Assembly: GCA_963701325.1 (NCBI GenBank)
Contig: OY969604.1
Location: forward strand, 2,728,001 to 2,792,000
From: Bog-756 sp963701325
Lineage (GTDB): Bacteria; Actinomycetota; Acidimicrobiia; Acidimicrobiales; RAAP-2
DNA length: 64,000 bases
Direction of reading: 5' to 3'
Shown: one piece after another, positions 48,657-57,743 of the stretch
Numbering within the stretch: the stretch's first letter is position 1
Layout: every line of letters begins with the position of its first letter
Program-made: the position numbers and the translations under genes
Notes under the pieces: model-generated
What the model was told of the DNA's origin: nothing
Seen by the model: the letters and a program-made list of their open reading frames with translations, nothing else
Databases searched by the model: none

Positions 48657-49988
48657 GTGCGCGTCGAGATCGTGGCGGTGGGCACCGAACTGCTCCTCGG
48701 GCAGATCGCCGACACCAATTCGCAGTGGCTCGGCGAGCACCTCGCGGCCATCGGCGCGACCTCGCAGTTCCACCAGGCAGTCGGGGACAACCACGACCGG
48801 ATCGTCCTCGCGTTCCGCACAGCGTTGGCCCGCAGCGATGGCGTGATCGTCTGCGGGGGGCTCGGTCCGACCCACGACGACATCACCCGCGACGCCATCG
48901 CCGAGGTGATGAACGTTCCTCTCGAGCGGGACGAGTCGGTGGTCGAGCGGATCCGGACCTTCTTTGCGAGTCGCGGGCGCGAGATGTCGGAATCCAATCT
49001 TCGCCAGGCCGACGTGCCCCGGGGGGCGACCGTCATCCCGCAGACCATGGGAACCGCACCGGGCCTGATCTGCCCGGTCGGCCACAAGGTCGTCTACGCG
49101 GTGCCGGGCGTGCCCTACGAGATGTCGGAGATGTTCGAGCGGGCCATCGCCGCCGACCTGGGCCGCCGGATGGCGGAGCGCGGTGAGTCGTCCGGGATCA
49201 TCGCGAGCCGGGTCATCCGCACGTGGGGGATGAGCGAGTCGGGCCTGGGCGAAACCCTCGCCGGCTACATCACACAGCTCGACGGCCTGCCGCCCGCCGC
49301 CGACGGGCCGGAGGATCGCGGGGGCACCGGGGAGAACGAGCCGGCGGACGGCGCCACCATTGCGTTCCTCGCCAGCGGCATCGAGGGAATCAAGGTGCGG
49401 ATCACCGTGCGTTCCGACACCGAGGCGAGCGCTGCCGCACTGCTCGACCAGCACGAGGCGGCGATCCGCTCGATCCTGCACGACGCCGCCGGTGATGTCG
49501 TCTTCGGCATCGATGACGATGCGATCGAGGACGCGGTGGCACGGGCACTCGGGGCCCATGGACTCACCCTCGGCCTCGCCGAGTCGCTGACCGGTGGGCT
49601 CGCCGCGTCACGGTTGGTCAACGTGCCGGGCGCGAGCGCCTGGTTCCGCGGCTCGATCGTCAGCTACGCATCCGAGGTCAAGGTCGAGGTCCTCGGCGTG
49701 CCCGAGGGTCCGGTGGTCAGCGAGCGGGCTGCGTGTGCCATGGCCGAGGGCGCACGCCGGGTGCTGGGCGCCGACGTCGGCCTGTCCATCACCGGGGTGG
49801 CCGGGCCCACCGAGCAGGACGGCGAGGCCCCGGGGACCGTCTTCGTCGGCTTCACCTCTCCGGGACGTGCGACCGAAGCGGTCCGGTTCACCGTGCCGGG
49901 TGACCGCGCCCGGGTGCGGGACTACGCGACCATCGCCGCACTCGACCTCCTCCGCCGGTGGGTGTCTGCGAGCCCTCCGAAGACCTGA
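48657..49988 (+). CDS. cinA: CinA-family competence/damage-inducible protein (nicotinamide mononucleotide deamidase domain)
   Basis: 443 residues from GTG 48657. The N-terminal MoCF-like domain reads VEIVAVGTELLLGQIADTNS, VIVCGGLGPTHDDITRDAIA and VYAVPGVPYEMSEMFE. The C-terminal CinA domain has LGLAESLTGGLAASRLVNVPG and LSITGVAGPTEQDGEAPGTVF. This gives both the ADP-ribose/FAD pyrophosphatase-like and NMN deamidase parts. It starts 7 bp after pgsA. In many bacteria cinA is cotranscribed with recA; here recA is 1.6 kb downstream with one gene between. Confidence 0.93.
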   Translation: MRVEIVAVGTELLLGQIADTNSQWLGEHLAAIGATSQFHQAVGDNHDRIVLAFRTALARSDGVIVCGGLGPTHDDITRDAIAEVMNVPLERDESVVERIRTFFASRGREMSESNLRQADVPRGATVIPQTMGTAPGLICPVGHKVVYAVPGVPYEMSEMFERAIAADLGRRMAERGESSGIIASRVIRTWGMSESGLGETLAGYITQLDGLPPAADGPEDRGGTGENEPADGATIAFLASGIEGIKVRITVRSDTEASAAALLDQHEAAIRSILHDAAGDVVFGIDDDAIEDAVARALGAHGLTLGLAESLTGGLAASRLVNVPGASAWFRGSIVSYASEVKVEVLGVPEGPVVSERAACAMAEGARRVLGADVGLSITGVAGPTEQDGEAPGTVFVGFTSPGRATEAVRFTVPGDRARVRDYATIAALDLLRRWVSASPPKT

Positions 49989-50036
49989 ACGTCGGTCGCC
50001 CCGGGCGCTTGGCGCGCCGGACAGGTGCGCATCGGC

Positions 50037-51323
50037 TCAGGGTCGGGTCGTGGTGGCGTGCCCTCCGGCTGCCCCTGACCCCGCGGCCGGTGACGGCGGC
50101 GGCGGCGCGGCCATCGTGGTGACCGGAATGGCGTCGGGTACCAGCTCCTCCCAGGTCGCCCCCGGTTGGAGGGTGATCGGCTGGCCGTTGGACGCGGTGA
50201 GGGTGGCAGGGTGGGTGAGATCGGTACGGCTCCAGGTCCCGGTGATGGCCACCCCGTTGCGCAGGACGACCAGGGGCCCGGACCCCGTGGCGGTGACTTC
50301 GACCTCGTGGGCACCCTGGCTGTTCTCGATCCAGGGTCCGTAATAGGTGACCACGGACATGATGACGACATTGTCGGTCGCGACCTGGGTGCCGTCGACG
50401 AGCCTGTTCGGCACGCCCGAATAGGAGCGCAGGTAGTCCGACGTGGACGCGTCCCAGGTCCAGGTGACGTCGGCATCCGAGGAGAACGGGATGTGGGCAC
50501 CGATCCCCGAGCCCGGTACGGATCCGACGGGCGGGGCGGCGGAGTAGGCGAAGATGGGCGCCGGCGGCGCGGTGTCCGAGCGGGCGACCGCCCACCCGGA
50601 CGCGGTGGACATGAAGGTGGAGTACGGCGCATACCGCCCCGGCGGGTGGATCACCACCGAGCTCGCTCCGTCGAGGACGTTCTGGTCCTGGATCGGGGCG
50701 TCGGCCAGGAGGTTGAGGATCGGGTCGATGCCGCCGGCGTGGAAGAACAGCGGGTTCGAGAGCTGGGAGAGGATCGCGACGTCCGGCTCACGGGCCGAGC
50801 GCAGGTCCCCGACGAGCGATGCCTCCTGACACTGGAACACTGCAACCAGACGGGTGTAGGCCCCCTCGACCGGCTCCTCGAAGACCACGTCGGCCTGGTT
50901 GAGCCCGGCCGACGGCCGGTCGCCGGAGTAGTTGCCGATCTTGGCGGCCAGGGCCGGTCGGGCCGGGACGACGCCTCCGGGGGCCGGGGCGCCGGTCAAC
51001 GGGCAGGGGACCACCGGCGCGGGGCGCGCCGTCGTCGAGGTGGTGGTCACCGCCGGCGCCGCGTTCGGATCGCCCCGCGTCACGAACAGGCCGATGACCA
51101 TGCCGATGAGTGCGACCGCCACCCCGCCGACGACGTAGCGCCAGGTGCGAGACGCACGGGTCTTCTGGCGGCGGAGTTCACGGCGGGAGAGCACGGCCGG
51201 CGGGGCCAGATCGGGCGCTGTCGGCAGTCCACCCGCACCCGGCCCAGGGCCCGCTGGGGTGTCGGGGTTCGCTCCGGCGGGGCCGTCCGAGGGGCCCGCC
51301 GGCGGCTCGATGTCGTCCGGCAT
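50037..51323 (-). CDS. DUF3048 domain protein, single-pass membrane-anchored
   Basis: 428 residues from ATG 51323 (upstream GTG 51368 is possible). A Pro/Gly-rich cytoplasmic N terminus is followed by a membrane helix, WRYVVGGVAVALIGMVIGLFV. The exported part has the DUF3048 repeat: ALAAKIGNYSGDRPSAGLNQADVVFEEPVEGAYTRLVAVFQ, read as short blocks, then LVGDLRSAREPDVAIL. It lies divergent to recA, so the SOS box is near its 5' end too. The function of DUF3048 proteins is unknown; cell-envelope roles are guessed. Confidence 0.82.
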   Translation of the reverse strand: MPDDIEPPAGPSDGPAGANPDTPAGPGPGAGGLPTAPDLAPPAVLSRRELRRQKTRASRTWRYVVGGVAVALIGMVIGLFVTRGDPNAAPAVTTTSTTARPAPVVPCPLTGAPAPGGVVPARPALAAKIGNYSGDRPSAGLNQADVVFEEPVEGAYTRLVAVFQCQEASLVGDLRSAREPDVAILSQLSNPLFFHAGGIDPILNLLADAPIQDQNVLDGASSVVIHPPGRYAPYSTFMSTASGWAVARSDTAPPAPIFAYSAAPPVGSVPGSGIGAHIPFSSDADVTWTWDASTSDYLRSYSGVPNRLVDGTQVATDNVVIMSVVTYYGPWIENSQGAHEVEVTATGSGPLVVLRNGVAITGTWSRTDLTHPATLTASNGQPITLQPGATWEELVPDAIPVTTMAAPPPPSPAAGSGAAGGHATTTRP

Positions 51324-51403
51324 CGGGGTGACGCTAGTGCCTGCCGACCGGGTGCGGTCGGACCCCACCTGACCGGTTCACGCGGTGGCCGGGCATCCGC
51401 CAT

Positions 51404-51417
51404 CGAACGTGCGTTCG
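51404..51417. promoter_or_regulatory. Actinobacterial SOS (LexA) box
   Basis: CGAAC-GTGC-GTTCG is a perfect dyad fitting the CGAAC-N4-GTTCG consensus. It is 167 bp upstream of recA and 81 bp from the divergent DUF3048 gene, and is the expected LexA site for recA. Confidence 0.85.
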
Positions 51418-51441
51418 GGTCTAGAGTGGCTGTGTCGTAGC

Positions 51442-51470
51442 GCAATCCGGGTAGAGACGATCCGGATTGC
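51442..51470 (+). other. Hairpin in the recA leader
   Basis: GCAATCCGG (51442-51450) and CCGGATTGC (51462-51470) form a perfect 9-bp stem with an 11-nt loop in the presumed recA 5' untranslated region. No T-run follows, so it may affect mRNA stability rather than termination. Confidence 0.5.
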
Positions 51471-51583
51471 AGAGGAAGCGGAGTCACAGCGCGGGCACCG
51501 CCGGGGGCCATGGTGCGTCACACCCCCTCCGTAGGGTCGGCCAGGTCAAGAGAGCGACAGCAGCGAGGAGAAGAAGAGCAGAC

Positions 51584-52675
51584 ATGGAACGTGACAAGGC
51601 ACTCGACATGGCCCTCGGACAGATCGAGAAGCAGTTCGGCAAAGGATCGATCATGCGGATGGGCGAGAACCTCCACATGAACATCGAGGCCGTCCCCACC
51701 GGGGCGCTCGCCCTCGACCTGGCGCTCGGGATCGGTGGCCTCCCCCGTGGCCGCATCGTCGAGATCTTCGGCCCCGAGTCCTCGGGGAAGTCGACGCTGG
51801 CCATGCACGTGGTGGCCGAGGCCCAGCGCAACGGTGGCATCTGCGCCTACGTCGACGCCGAGCACACGATGGACCCCGTCTACGCCAAGGCGATCGGCGT
51901 CAACATCGACGACCTGCTGATCTCCCAGCCGGACACCGGTGAACAGGCGCTCGAGATCTCCGACATGCTGATCCGCTCGGGCGCGCTCGACGTCCTGGTC
52001 ATCGACTCGGTGGCCGCCCTCACCCCCCGCGCCGAGATCGAGGGCGAGATGGGCGACACCCACGTGGGCCTTCAGGCCCGGCTGATGTCCCAGGCGCTAC
52101 GCAAGTTGACCGGAACACTGTCCAAGTCGCGGACCATCGCCATCTTCATCAACCAGCTGCGCGAGAAGATCGGCGTCATGTACGGCTCGCCCGAGGTCAC
52201 CCCGGGAGGCCGTGCCCTCAAGTTCTACTCCTCGGTCCGCCTCGACATCCGACGTATCGAGACCATCAAGGACGGTGCCGACCAGGTCGGCAACCGGACC
52301 CGGGTCAAGGTGGTCAAGAACAAGTGCTCGCCACCGTTCAAGCAGGCGGAGTTCGACATCACCTTCGGACGGGGCATCAGCCGTGAGGGATCGCTGCTCG
52401 ATGTCGGCGTGGAGCTCGGCTTCATCAAGAAGTCCGGTGCCTGGTTCACCTACGAGGGTGAGCAGCTCGGCCAGGGTCGTGAGAACGTGAAGACCTTCCT
52501 CACCGAGAACCCTCAGCTGATGGCTGAGGTCGACGAACGGATCCGCGAGCACCTCGCCGCGCAGAACGCGGTGAACGCGGTCGATGCGCAGAACGCGATC
52601 GACGCGGTCGGGGGCGACCTCCCGGCCGGCTCGGACCTCTCGCTCGACGATCAGCCGATCACGATCAGCGAGTGA
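51584..52675 (+). CDS. recA: RecA recombinase
   Basis: 363 residues from ATG 51584 with a GAGGAGAAGAAGAG ribosome site. Walker A is GPESSGKS (residues 63-70), Walker B is VLVIDSVAAL, and MSQALRKLTGTL, FINQLREKIGVMYGSPE and TPGGRALKFYSS are the DNA-binding and ATP-cap loops. The acidic C terminus has an unusual NAVNAVDAQNAIDAV repeat before the end. It has an SOS box upstream. No recX follows; the next gene is convergent. Confidence 0.98.
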   Translation: MERDKALDMALGQIEKQFGKGSIMRMGENLHMNIEAVPTGALALDLALGIGGLPRGRIVEIFGPESSGKSTLAMHVVAEAQRNGGICAYVDAEHTMDPVYAKAIGVNIDDLLISQPDTGEQALEISDMLIRSGALDVLVIDSVAALTPRAEIEGEMGDTHVGLQARLMSQALRKLTGTLSKSRTIAIFINQLREKIGVMYGSPEVTPGGRALKFYSSVRLDIRRIETIKDGADQVGNRTRVKVVKNKCSPPFKQAEFDITFGRGISREGSLLDVGVELGFIKKSGAWFTYEGEQLGQGRENVKTFLTENPQLMAEVDERIREHLAAQNAVNAVDAQNAIDAVGGDLPAGSDLSLDDQPITISE

Positions 52676-52687
52676 CCTGAGCGAGGT

Positions 52688-54470
52688 TCAGGCCGTCGTG
52701 TCGGACGCGGCGGCGAGGGCGGAGACAGACCCCGCGGGATAGGCCGCCCGCCACGTCCCAGACGACGGGTGGGTGATGCTGGCAGGCCCCATCCCGATGA
52801 CCGAGTAGACGTTCACCATGATCCGCAACAGCGTCTCGGTCACCCCGGGCACGGCGGAGGGGAGCACGTTGGCCGGAATGAGCGGTGCATCCGACAGCTG
52901 GCCGACCCAGCTGGCGTTGCCGGTGGCGAACACGCCACCTCCGGCGGTCGCCGTGTACCAGGTCACGTCCGAGTAGTTGCCGCGACGGTTGGCGACGAGC
53001 GAGTGGGCGATGACGTCCACCCCGGTCGGACCCGGTCCGTCGGGCTCGTAGCGGTCGAACTCGCCCTCGACGACCTTGGGCAGCTGTTGACCGGACCTCA
53101 GACCTGTGCCGGCGAGCGCCCACGCGGTCGGATCGGCGATGACCATGTCGGCGTTGGCGCCGACGTCCTGGTACGTGCTTCCGATGAGCTCGGACTCGGG
53201 TTCGGAAACCGGCGAGTCGGACCAGTTGACGGTCACCGAGCGCGTCGTCGTGGCCGGTCATCGGGTCCTCTGCCGCCGACTTGTAGCAGATCTGGTGGCG
53301 GTTGGGCCCGAGCGGCGACGGTTCGAACCGGATCTGCCGGTAGCAGGCGTTGGCTCCGAGGAAGGCCGTGTTGAGACCCGCCGCCACCCCGGAGACCGCC
53401 GCGTCGCGCATGGGGGCCGACCAGTACTCGTCGTGTCCGAGGCTCACCAGGGCGAGGTGGTTGACCAGCAGGTCGGGCCGGGCATGCAGATCGACGTCGG
53501 TCCAGTAGGTCACGTCGAGCCCCAGCCGCTCGGCGTGGAAGATGACCGGTAGCTCGTTGCCGACGAAGTCGGCAGCGCCCGACGCCCAGTCGTGGTCGTA
53601 GGGCCGGTCGAACGAGACGATCCGCGCCCGGTTCCCGTAGGTCCCCTGCGCAGGCGCGTGGGTGAACGAGAGCGCCCCTCCGTTGTTGCCGTAGTAGAGG
53701 GAGTACCCACCCCACCGGTTGTACGCCTGCCAGGTGGTCACGGCGTGCTGGATGGCGATCGCGGCCCGCGAGCTGTCGTCCCGCACGCAGAGGGGAATGA
53801 AGCCCTGCTCGGTCGTTGCCCCGACCAGCTTGAGCAGGTACGCACCTGGAGGCCATGTGTCGTCGACGGTCACGGTCAGCGAGGGCGACCAGTCGCACTC
53901 GATCGTGTTGGTCGGCCAACGGAGGGCGGGCAGCGGCTGTCGGACTCCGGGAATCTCGTCCGACGTCCACACCAGCCGAGCGCCGATCCCCTGGTAGTAG
54001 CCCATCCGGTAGGCCTCGACGTGGAAGGTCGCTGCCTTGGTGTTCACGTAGAGGGTGACCGGGTGGCCGGACACCGTGCTCACCGCATCGGCGTAGCCCT
54101 CGATGTCTCCGGACAGCTGGGGGGTGGTGGCCCACCAGGCGTGCCCGGTCAGCGCGTTCTCCGCGATGATCGCCGACGAGGTGGGGAGGGTCACTCCGTC
54201 GATCACGGTCACGCCGTCGGTAACCGGCTGGGCCGTGCTCGGACGCGCATGGCTCCGGGGATGCTCCGGACGGCGCGGCGGGGCCGCCGTCCCGTCGAAC
54301 GCGCCGGCCGCGTCAGCAGCACCGAGTGCGACGGCCGCTGCAGCGCCTCCTACCGCCGACCAAGCCAGGAATCGGCGGCGGCTCAACCGGGGATCCGGAG
54401 CCACCGGGTGCGCGAGCGCCGGATCGGATTCCCCGTGCCCTCCGGGTGGATGTGCGCCGTGTCTGCTCAT
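52688..54470 (-). pseudogene. Tat-exported DMFase-large-subunit-like protein, frameshifted
   Basis: The N terminus has a twin-arginine signal (SRRRFLAWSAVGG, then an Ala-rich helix). The body resembles N,N-dimethylformamidase beta-subunit C-terminal-like proteins: YVNTKAATFHVEAYRMGYYQG, NRWGGYSLYYGNNGG, RIVSFDRPYDH and VSLGHDEYWSAPMRDA. The final third continues in another frame (VNWSDSPVSEPESELIG). Removing one base near 53241-53247 gives about 593 residues. DMFase proper is cytoplasmic; this family is mostly secreted with unknown substrate. It ends 12 bp from recA, convergent. Confidence 0.78.
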
Positions 54471-54704
54471 GGGAGGTCCCGTCGTCCGCGCAGCCCCACG
54501 CCGGGGTCGTCTCGTCCCCTTCGCGGTGCGCGTGGGGACCGTTCCAGGCTACCGATCCGCCGGCGGGCGTTGGGAGCACGCCGGCCTGCGCCCTCGCCGG
54601 TGCCTGGAGGTCGACCACGGCCGGCGGCGTCTGCTGGCGGTTGGCGATGGGCCTGCGTACGCTCGGCCCCGGACCGCCGGGCGGAACAGGAAGAAGGAGC
54701 ACCC

Positions 54705-55601
54705 ATGGAGTTCGGCATCATCCCGCCGGTCCGCACCGGAGTGACCGCCGACCCGGAGTGGATGACCGGGTTCGCCCGGCACGCCGAGGCGAGCGGGTTC
54801 GAGTCGGTGGTGCTCGTCGAGCACGCGGTGGTCATCTCGGACTACACCAGCACCTACCCCTACGCCTCCTCGGGGCGGATGCCGCTTCCCGACGACTGCC
54901 GCATCCCCGACCCGCTCGATCTGATGGCCTTTCTTGCCGCGGTGACGTCGCGGATCACCCTGGCCACCGGCGTCCTCGTGGTCCCGAACCACCAGGCGGT
55001 GGTCCTGGCCAAGCGGATCTCGACGGTCGACGTCCTCTCGGAGGGCCGGGTGCGGATGTGCCTCGGGGTGGGCTGGATGGAGGAGGAGCTGTCGGCCACC
55101 GGAGCCGACCCCCGAACCAGGGGACGACGCACCGACGAGACCATCGAGGCGATGCGGGCCCTCTGGGCCGATTCCGGCGAGGAGGGCGCCTCCTTCGACG
55201 GCACGTTCGTCTCCTTCCGTCACGCCCATTCCTTCCCGAAACCCGTCCGGGCCGGCGGCGTGCCGCTCCACATCGGGGGTCACAGCGCAGCCGCAGCACG
55301 GCGGGCCGGGCGGTTCGGTGACGGCTTTCAGCCCCTCGGGCTCGCGCCCACCGAGCTCGCGGTCCGCGTGCGCCAGATCCGCGAGGCGGCCGAGGCAGCC
55401 GGACGGGATCCCGAGTCGATCGAGCTCTCGGTGTCCGGCTACCTGCCGACCCTGACCGAGGACGAGGTGCTCTCGGCGTCGGCCGCCGGCGTCGACCGGA
55501 TGCTCCTCTCCACGTCGATGAACGCAGACCTCGACGGCATCCGCGAGGAGCTGTCCACCTTTTCCGAGCGGTTCGCGCTGCGGCCGTCAGCCGGTGGCTG
55601 A
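54705..55601 (+). CDS. Luciferase-like F420-dependent oxidoreductase
   Basis: 298 residues from ATG 54705 with an AGAAGGAG ribosome site. MEFGIIPPVRTG opens it. FARHAEASGFESVVLVEHAVV, LATGVLVVPNHQAVVLAKR and LSEGRVRMCLGVGWMEEEL are characteristic, and VPLHIGGHSAAAARRAG is the phosphate-binding strand. These match the TIGR03619-type LLM family common in F420-using actinobacteria. It overlaps the SnoaL-like gene by 8 bp. Confidence 0.85.
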   Translation: MEFGIIPPVRTGVTADPEWMTGFARHAEASGFESVVLVEHAVVISDYTSTYPYASSGRMPLPDDCRIPDPLDLMAFLAAVTSRITLATGVLVVPNHQAVVLAKRISTVDVLSEGRVRMCLGVGWMEEELSATGADPRTRGRRTDETIEAMRALWADSGEEGASFDGTFVSFRHAHSFPKPVRAGGVPLHIGGHSAAAARRAGRFGDGFQPLGLAPTELAVRVRQIREAAEAAGRDPESIELSVSGYLPTLTEDEVLSASAAGVDRMLLSTSMNADLDGIREELSTFSERFALRPSAGG

Positions 55602-56110
55602 GCCGGCTCCGCGCCGGGCTGCCCACGACAGGACGGACGCCGCGGACGAGCACGAGCTCCGGGCGCTCTCGACCGGCTACGCCGCCGCAGTCGACGCACT
55701 CGACGGAGCGGCCTTCGCCGCGCTCTTCCTCCCCGACGGAGAGCTCTGGGTGCCCGATGCGTCGAGCGGGCCCGACCCGGTCATCAGCCGGATGGGACAT
55801 GACGCGCTCGAACGGATCCCGTCGGGTCTGGCAGCGGTTCCACGCGACCCACCACGGGGTCAGCGGCGCGCACTACGAGGTGCACGGGGACACCGCAACC
55901 GGTGAGGTCGTCGGCGTGGCCCACCACCTCGGGGCGGGATCGGGAGAGAGTGCGCCGGACGGCGACGCCCCGGGGACCGACACCATCTGGTATCTCCGGT
56001 ACGCCGACACGTACCGCCGGACCGATGACGGCTGGAGGATCGCCCGGCGGGCGCTGTCGCTGCGCGGGATCGAGGAGCGCGCGCTGTCCCGGCTCGGCCC
56101 GGGACGCTGA
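55594..56110 (+). pseudogene. SnoaL-like/NTF2-fold protein, frameshifted
   Basis: Residues before the shift are ELRALSTGYAAAVDALDGAAFAALFLPDGELWV, read as two blocks; after it RFHATHHGVSGAHYEV and DTYRRTDDGWRIARRALSLR. Both belong to one NTF2-like fold (SnoaL_4 type). Removing one base near 55829-55836 gives 172 codons. Such proteins act as small cyclases, dehydratases or isomerases; the substrate is unknown. GTG 55594 overlaps the upstream stop. Confidence 0.72.
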
Positions 56111-56113
56111 CGG

Positions 56114-57631
56114 TCAGGCTGCGGGGACCGGCTGCGGAGGGGGCGGTCCGATGTAGCGGGCAGCCGGACGGATGAGCCGGTTGTCGGCGGCCTGCTCCAT
56201 GACGTGGGCGGCCCAGCCGATGGTCCGGCTCGAGGCGAAGGTCGGCGTGAACATCTCCCGGGGGATCCCGCAGGTCTGCATGACCACGCCGGCGAAGAAC
56301 TCGACGTTGGTGTAGAGCTGCCGCCCGGGTTTGAGATCGGCCAGCACCTCGACGGTGGTCCGTTCGACCTCCTCGGCGAAGTCCACCAGCGGGCCGCCGA
56401 GGGAACGGGCCACGTCGCGCAGGAACACCGAACGCGGGTCGTCGGTCTTGTACACCCGGTGGCCGAAGCCCATGATGCGGCCGCCCCGTTCCACGGCTGC
56501 GCGGATCCATGCCTCCGCCCGGTCGGGTGTGCCGATGCTGTCCAGCATGTCGAGCGCCCGGCTCGGGGCACCGCCGTGGAGGGGACCGGAGAGGGCGCCT
56601 ATGGCGCCGCAGATGGCCGCTGCCAGGTCTGCCCCGGTGGAGGTGATCACCCGTCCGGTGAAGGTCGAGGCGTTGAACCCGTGGTCGATGGTCAGCACCA
56701 GGTATTGCTCGATGGAGCGCACGTGCGCGGGGAGGGCTTCTCGGCCGTGGAGCATCCAGAGGTAGTTGGCCGCGTACGAGAGGTCGTCCCGCGGCGGTAC
56801 CGGTTCGAGACCGTGGCGGAGGCGGTGTACCGACGTGAGCACGGTCGGTACCACCGCGCAGAGCCGCAGGGCCTCGGAGCGAAGCTGCTCGGGACCGGTG
56901 TCGAGACTCGGCGCCCAGCCGAGCTCGCTCCCGAGGAGCGAGACAGCGGTCCGCAGCGCGTCCAGCTCGCTCCCGAGCGGTGCGATCCGCGGCAGCAGAG
57001 ACGCAAGGCCCGGAGGGAGGCCGCGCAGCGGGCCGACCTCCTCGGCGAACCTGACCGAGGACTCGCGGTCGGGAAGGGCTCCGTCGAAGAGGAGCTGCCA
57101 GACATCCTCCAGCGAGCGGTGGGCGGCGAGCTCGGTCGCCGCGTACTGGCGGTAGTGGTAGAAGCCCTCCCGACCGCGGACGTCGCCCACCGAGGTCTCG
57201 GCGACCACCACCCCTTCGAGTCCCCGCGGCACCTCCGCGCCAGGCTCGGCCGCGGGACGGATCTGGGCCACGGTCAACAGGTCGCGGATGGAGACCACGC
57301 CGACGAGGTCCCCGCCGTCGACCACCGGAAGATGCCGGTAATGGTGATGGGTGAGACCCGACCAGGCGGCGCCGACCTCCTCCCGCGGGCCGAGGACGTC
57401 GGGGTCGGCGGTCATCCACCGCCGCACCGCCTCGTGAGTGGGGTCGGAACGGCCGGCAGCGGCCCGCAGCAGATCGCGCTCGGTCAGGATCCCGACCACC
57501 CGGTCACCGTCGGTCACCACCAGCGATCCGATGCGGTGGTCGTTCATGAGCGTGGTCGCCTCGGCCAGTGAGATGCCGGCCGGGCAGGTGACCGGTGGTG
57601 AGGACATGAGTTCTTGGACGGCGGTCGGCAT
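56114..57631 (-). CDS. Citrate synthase fused to two N-terminal CBS domains
   Basis: 505 residues from ATG 57631. Residues 1-125 hold two CBS domains: MSSPPVTCPAGISLAEATTLM, then GSLVVTDGDRVVGILTERDLL, and a second with LPVVDGGDLVGVVSIRDLL. The citrate synthase follows: TIDHGFNASTFTGRVI (catalytic His), GPLHGGAPSRALDML, and GFGHRVYKTDDPRS, then VEFFAGVVMQTCGIP. CBS pairs bind adenylates, so this enzyme is probably energy- or SAM-sensing. It is divergent from an HTH-fused homologue, which may be its regulator. Confidence 0.9.
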   Translation of the reverse strand: MPTAVQELMSSPPVTCPAGISLAEATTLMNDHRIGSLVVTDGDRVVGILTERDLLRAAAGRSDPTHEAVRRWMTADPDVLGPREEVGAAWSGLTHHHYRHLPVVDGGDLVGVVSIRDLLTVAQIRPAAEPGAEVPRGLEGVVVAETSVGDVRGREGFYHYRQYAATELAAHRSLEDVWQLLFDGALPDRESSVRFAEEVGPLRGLPPGLASLLPRIAPLGSELDALRTAVSLLGSELGWAPSLDTGPEQLRSEALRLCAVVPTVLTSVHRLRHGLEPVPPRDDLSYAANYLWMLHGREALPAHVRSIEQYLVLTIDHGFNASTFTGRVITSTGADLAAAICGAIGALSGPLHGGAPSRALDMLDSIGTPDRAEAWIRAAVERGGRIMGFGHRVYKTDDPRSVFLRDVARSLGGPLVDFAEEVERTTVEVLADLKPGRQLYTNVEFFAGVVMQTCGIPREMFTPTFASSRTIGWAAHVMEQAADNRLIRPAARYIGPPPPQPVPAA

Positions 57632-57724
57632 GGGCCCTCCTGGCGGTCGGCGGAGCGGGTGTCCGCGCGGTGACGTCGATCTGCTGCTCTCTGCCAGTGT
57701 GGACAGGTCGACCAGGATTTGTAA

Positions 57725-57743
57725 ATATTGATCAAGTCAATAT
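57725..57743. promoter_or_regulatory. Palindromic operator between the two citrate synthase genes
   Basis: ATATTGA-TCAAG-TCAATAT, perfect 7-bp arms, with a TTGATCAA palindrome inside. It is very AT-rich against its surroundings. Its right arm includes the A and T of the ATG at 57742, so the HTH-citrate-synthase mRNA is probably leaderless. It is the likely site for the HTH-fused protein. Confidence 0.6.
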
